Shown here piece by piece: positions 62,220 through 64,000 of a stretch of 64,000 nucleotides of DNA. Position numbers and translations under genes: made by a program. The stretch is from SIG299 sp964544055 (lineage in GTDB: Bacteria > Bacillota > Clostridia > Lachnospirales > Lachnospiraceae). The stretch is from contig CAZJAA010000012.1 of assembly GCA_964544055.1 (NCBI GenBank), positions 1 through 64,000 of the forward strand. Reading direction: 5' to 3'. The stretch's first letter is position 1, and each line of letters begins with the position of its first letter. The notes under the pieces are model-generated. The model made no database searches. It was not told the DNA's origin and worked only from the letters and a program-made list of their open reading frames with translations.

Positions 62220-63991
62220 TGGCAAGAAATAAATATGATGTAGATGAAAAGCTGGACTCTAAATTTGATATCACGCAGCTGATACGAAGCATGGTATATG
62301 TAAAACGTTATGGGAAACTGTTTGCAGCAGCCTTTGCTTTCAGTATGGTTTCTATTGTCTGCGGTTTGTTGCTGCCTTTATTTACACAGAATGCCATTGA
62401 CGAATACATACCAAATAAGGATGTACGTTCTCTGGTGGTTGCCGGTACGGCAATAATTGTTACTATAATTTTACAGGCAATCTGTAATAAAAAGCGTTCG
62501 CGTGCGACAGCAAAAGCAGGTCAGGCAATTATCCGAGATATCCGGCGCGACCTGTTTGTCCATTTGCAGGAACTTCCGTTTGACTACTTTGACAGCCGAC
62601 CGCACGGAAAAATTCTGGTGCGTGTGGTGAACTATGTAAATTCCGTATCTGACTTTTTAACCAATGGTATGATTAATATGGTGCTGGAAGCCTTAAGCCT
62701 ACTTATTATTGCCGGCTTTATGCTGTATATGCATCCGGGCTTGTCCTTAGTGGTTTTTTCAGGAATTCCTTTTTTTGTCATTTACTTGTTTGCCATTAAG
62801 GGAGTTCAGCGGAGAGCCTGGCAGATGCAGGCAAATAAGCAGTCTAACTATACGGCTTATCTGTCTGAAAGCATTAATGGAGAGCGGGTTACCCAGAGCT
62901 TTGCAAGAGAAGAGCATAACAGCGGCATCAATCAGGGGCTTTCCTTAGAAGCAAAGAATGCCTTTATGAAAGCAGTGACGGTTAATCACAGTATCTGGCC
63001 AATAACGCTGATTTTGACAAAAATAACAGCATATGCCTTGTATATTGTCGGTATCATTTATTTCAGAGAAAGTCTGGAAGTCGGTGTAATTATTGCCATG
63101 ACAAGCTATGCCAGCCGTTTCTGGCAGCCAATCCAGAATATCAGCAGTAATTACAACCAGCTGATTAACACAGTTTCTTATCTGGAGCGTATTTTCCAGT
63201 TGATGGACGAACCGGTTTCGGTTACGGATGAACCGGATGCAAAAGCTTTACCGGAAATTCAAGGCGATGTGAAGTTCAACCATGTCGTTTTTGAATATGA
63301 AAATGACCGCCCAATTTTAAAGGATGTAAGTTTTCATGCAAAACCGGGAGAAAGCATTGCGCTGGTTGGACCGACCGGAGCAGGAAAATCAACAATTGTC
63401 AATCTGGTTTCCCGATTTTATAATATAAAAAGTGGTGAAGTACTGATTGATGATTTTGATATTGCTAAGGCAACCTTAAAATCGATTCGAAGCCAGATGG
63501 GAATTATGCTTCAGGATACGTTTATTTTTTCCGGAACCATTATCGAAAATATCCGTTATGGACGTTTGGATGCGACAGATGAAGAATGTATTGCTGCCGC
63601 AAAACAGGTGTATGCCGACGAATTTATCAGCCGATTGCCGGAAGGCTATTATACACAGGTTAACGAACGTGGAGATGTGCTGTCAGCCGGTCAGCGTCAG
63701 CTATTATCTTTTGCCAGAACGCTGCTCAGCAATCCTAAAATATTGATTTTGGATGAGGCAACCTCATCGATTGATACAAATACAGAGCTTCTGGTACAGG
63801 AGGGAATTAAGAAGTTGCTGAAAAATCGTACTTCCTTTATCGTGGCACACCGGATTTCTACGATTAAGGGCTGTGACCGGATTATGTATATCAGCGATGG
63901 TCAGATTGCAGAAAGCGGCAGTCATCAGGAACTTATGGAAAAGAAAGGATATTACTTCCAATTGTATAATTCTCAACTGACAAACGAATAG
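62219..63991 (+). CDS. Heterodimeric ABC exporter, catalytic-Glu subunit
   Basis: 590 aa, same architecture. Walker A GPTGAGKST near 388, Walker B ILILDEATSSIDT with intact Glu, but signature LSAGQRQLLSFARTL instead of LSGGQ. So the weak composite site (Asp Walker B of partner with LSAGQ here) and the strong one (Glu here with LSGGQ of partner) fit the rule for asymmetric exporters. Ends 9 nt before the window edge; full length. Confidence 0.92.
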   Translation: MARNKYDVDEKLDSKFDITQLIRSMVYVKRYGKLFAAAFAFSMVSIVCGLLLPLFTQNAIDEYIPNKDVRSLVVAGTAIIVTIILQAICNKKRSRATAKAGQAIIRDIRRDLFVHLQELPFDYFDSRPHGKILVRVVNYVNSVSDFLTNGMINMVLEALSLLIIAGFMLYMHPGLSLVVFSGIPFFVIYLFAIKGVQRRAWQMQANKQSNYTAYLSESINGERVTQSFAREEHNSGINQGLSLEAKNAFMKAVTVNHSIWPITLILTKITAYALYIVGIIYFRESLEVGVIIAMTSYASRFWQPIQNISSNYNQLINTVSYLERIFQLMDEPVSVTDEPDAKALPEIQGDVKFNHVVFEYENDRPILKDVSFHAKPGESIALVGPTGAGKSTIVNLVSRFYNIKSGEVLIDDFDIAKATLKSIRSQMGIMLQDTFIFSGTIIENIRYGRLDATDEECIAAAKQVYADEFISRLPEGYYTQVNERGDVLSAGQRQLLSFARTLLSNPKILILDEATSSIDTNTELLVQEGIKKLLKNRTSFIVAHRISTIKGCDRIMYISDGQIAESGSHQELMEKKGYYFQLYNSQLTNE

Positions 63992-64000
63992 AAAGAGGTG

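Overview
The window looks like chromosomal DNA of an anaerobic, flagellated or formerly motile gut clostridium, most likely a Lachnospiraceae member. The support is moderate GC, strong AGGAGG-type ribosome binding sites, sigma-A promoters with 17-bp spacers and many extended -10 boxes, a trimeric [FeFe] hydrogenase, T-box leaders, two-gene purine ending with a PurO-type cyclohydrolase, and a Gram-positive Tad/Flp-like cluster. The species call is inference; no rRNA is present.

Layout. 1-4.6 kb: minus-strand hydCBA operon for a probable electron-bifurcating hydrogenase, divergent from 4.7-6.2 kb ThuA-like and TIM-barrel sugar genes through promoters that share one -10 region. 6.4-9.6 kb: PlsC acyltransferase, Fe-dependent alcohol dehydrogenase, two Nudix hydrolases. 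9.7-13.6 kb: OYE-type flavoenzyme plus both aconitase-X subunits. 13.8-20.3 kb: frameshifted AAA-ATPase/nuclease gene, YbaK, HAD phosphatase, AEC transporter, ABC-F gene behind an attenuator-like leader, and a RelB/YoeB pair whose toxin has a premature stop. 20.6-24.4 kb: ECF sigma/anti-sigma pair, exported protein, HD-GYP-like protein. 24.6-26.6 kb: IMP cyclohydrolase and stand-alone AICAR transformylase. 26.6-28.8 kb: a decayed island (two 5'-truncated genes, DUF3795, TfoX-N, a long palindrome). 29-36.4 kb: EF-G-like GTPase, exported protein, BlaI/M56 pair, serS with T-box, FliD-like protein. 36.7-42.1 kb: tRNA-Gly, glf, orphan adenine methyltransferase, tyrS with T-box. 42.4-52.2 kb: a twelve-gene divergent Tad/Flp-like operon. 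52.3-64 kb: candidate non-coding RNA, TraX, galK-galT-lepB, DUF6033-like gene, a chemoreceptor broken by an amber codon, and a heterodimeric ABC exporter.

Most notable. (1) Two alignable 5' leaders about 48 kb apart, before a Nudix gene and a DUF6033-like gene, share a hairpin whose loop can pair with a segment just before the Shine-Dalgarno; that same segment can instead pair with the Shine-Dalgarno, and all three partners change together between the copies. This is a candidate undescribed translational RNA switch. (2) The Tad-like operon has a second CpaF N-domain without an ATPase, two ParA-like proteins without a normal Walker A, a single fused TadB/TadC-size membrane protein, many small single-span proteins and two exported cysteine-motif proteins, but no visible prepilin peptidase. 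(3) A free-standing structured RNA gene candidate lies at 52.3-52.5 kb. Three genes (AAA-ATPase, yoeB, chemoreceptor) carry single-site disruptions, so either real decay or base-level assembly errors must be considered. All statements come from reading the sequence; no database search was run.
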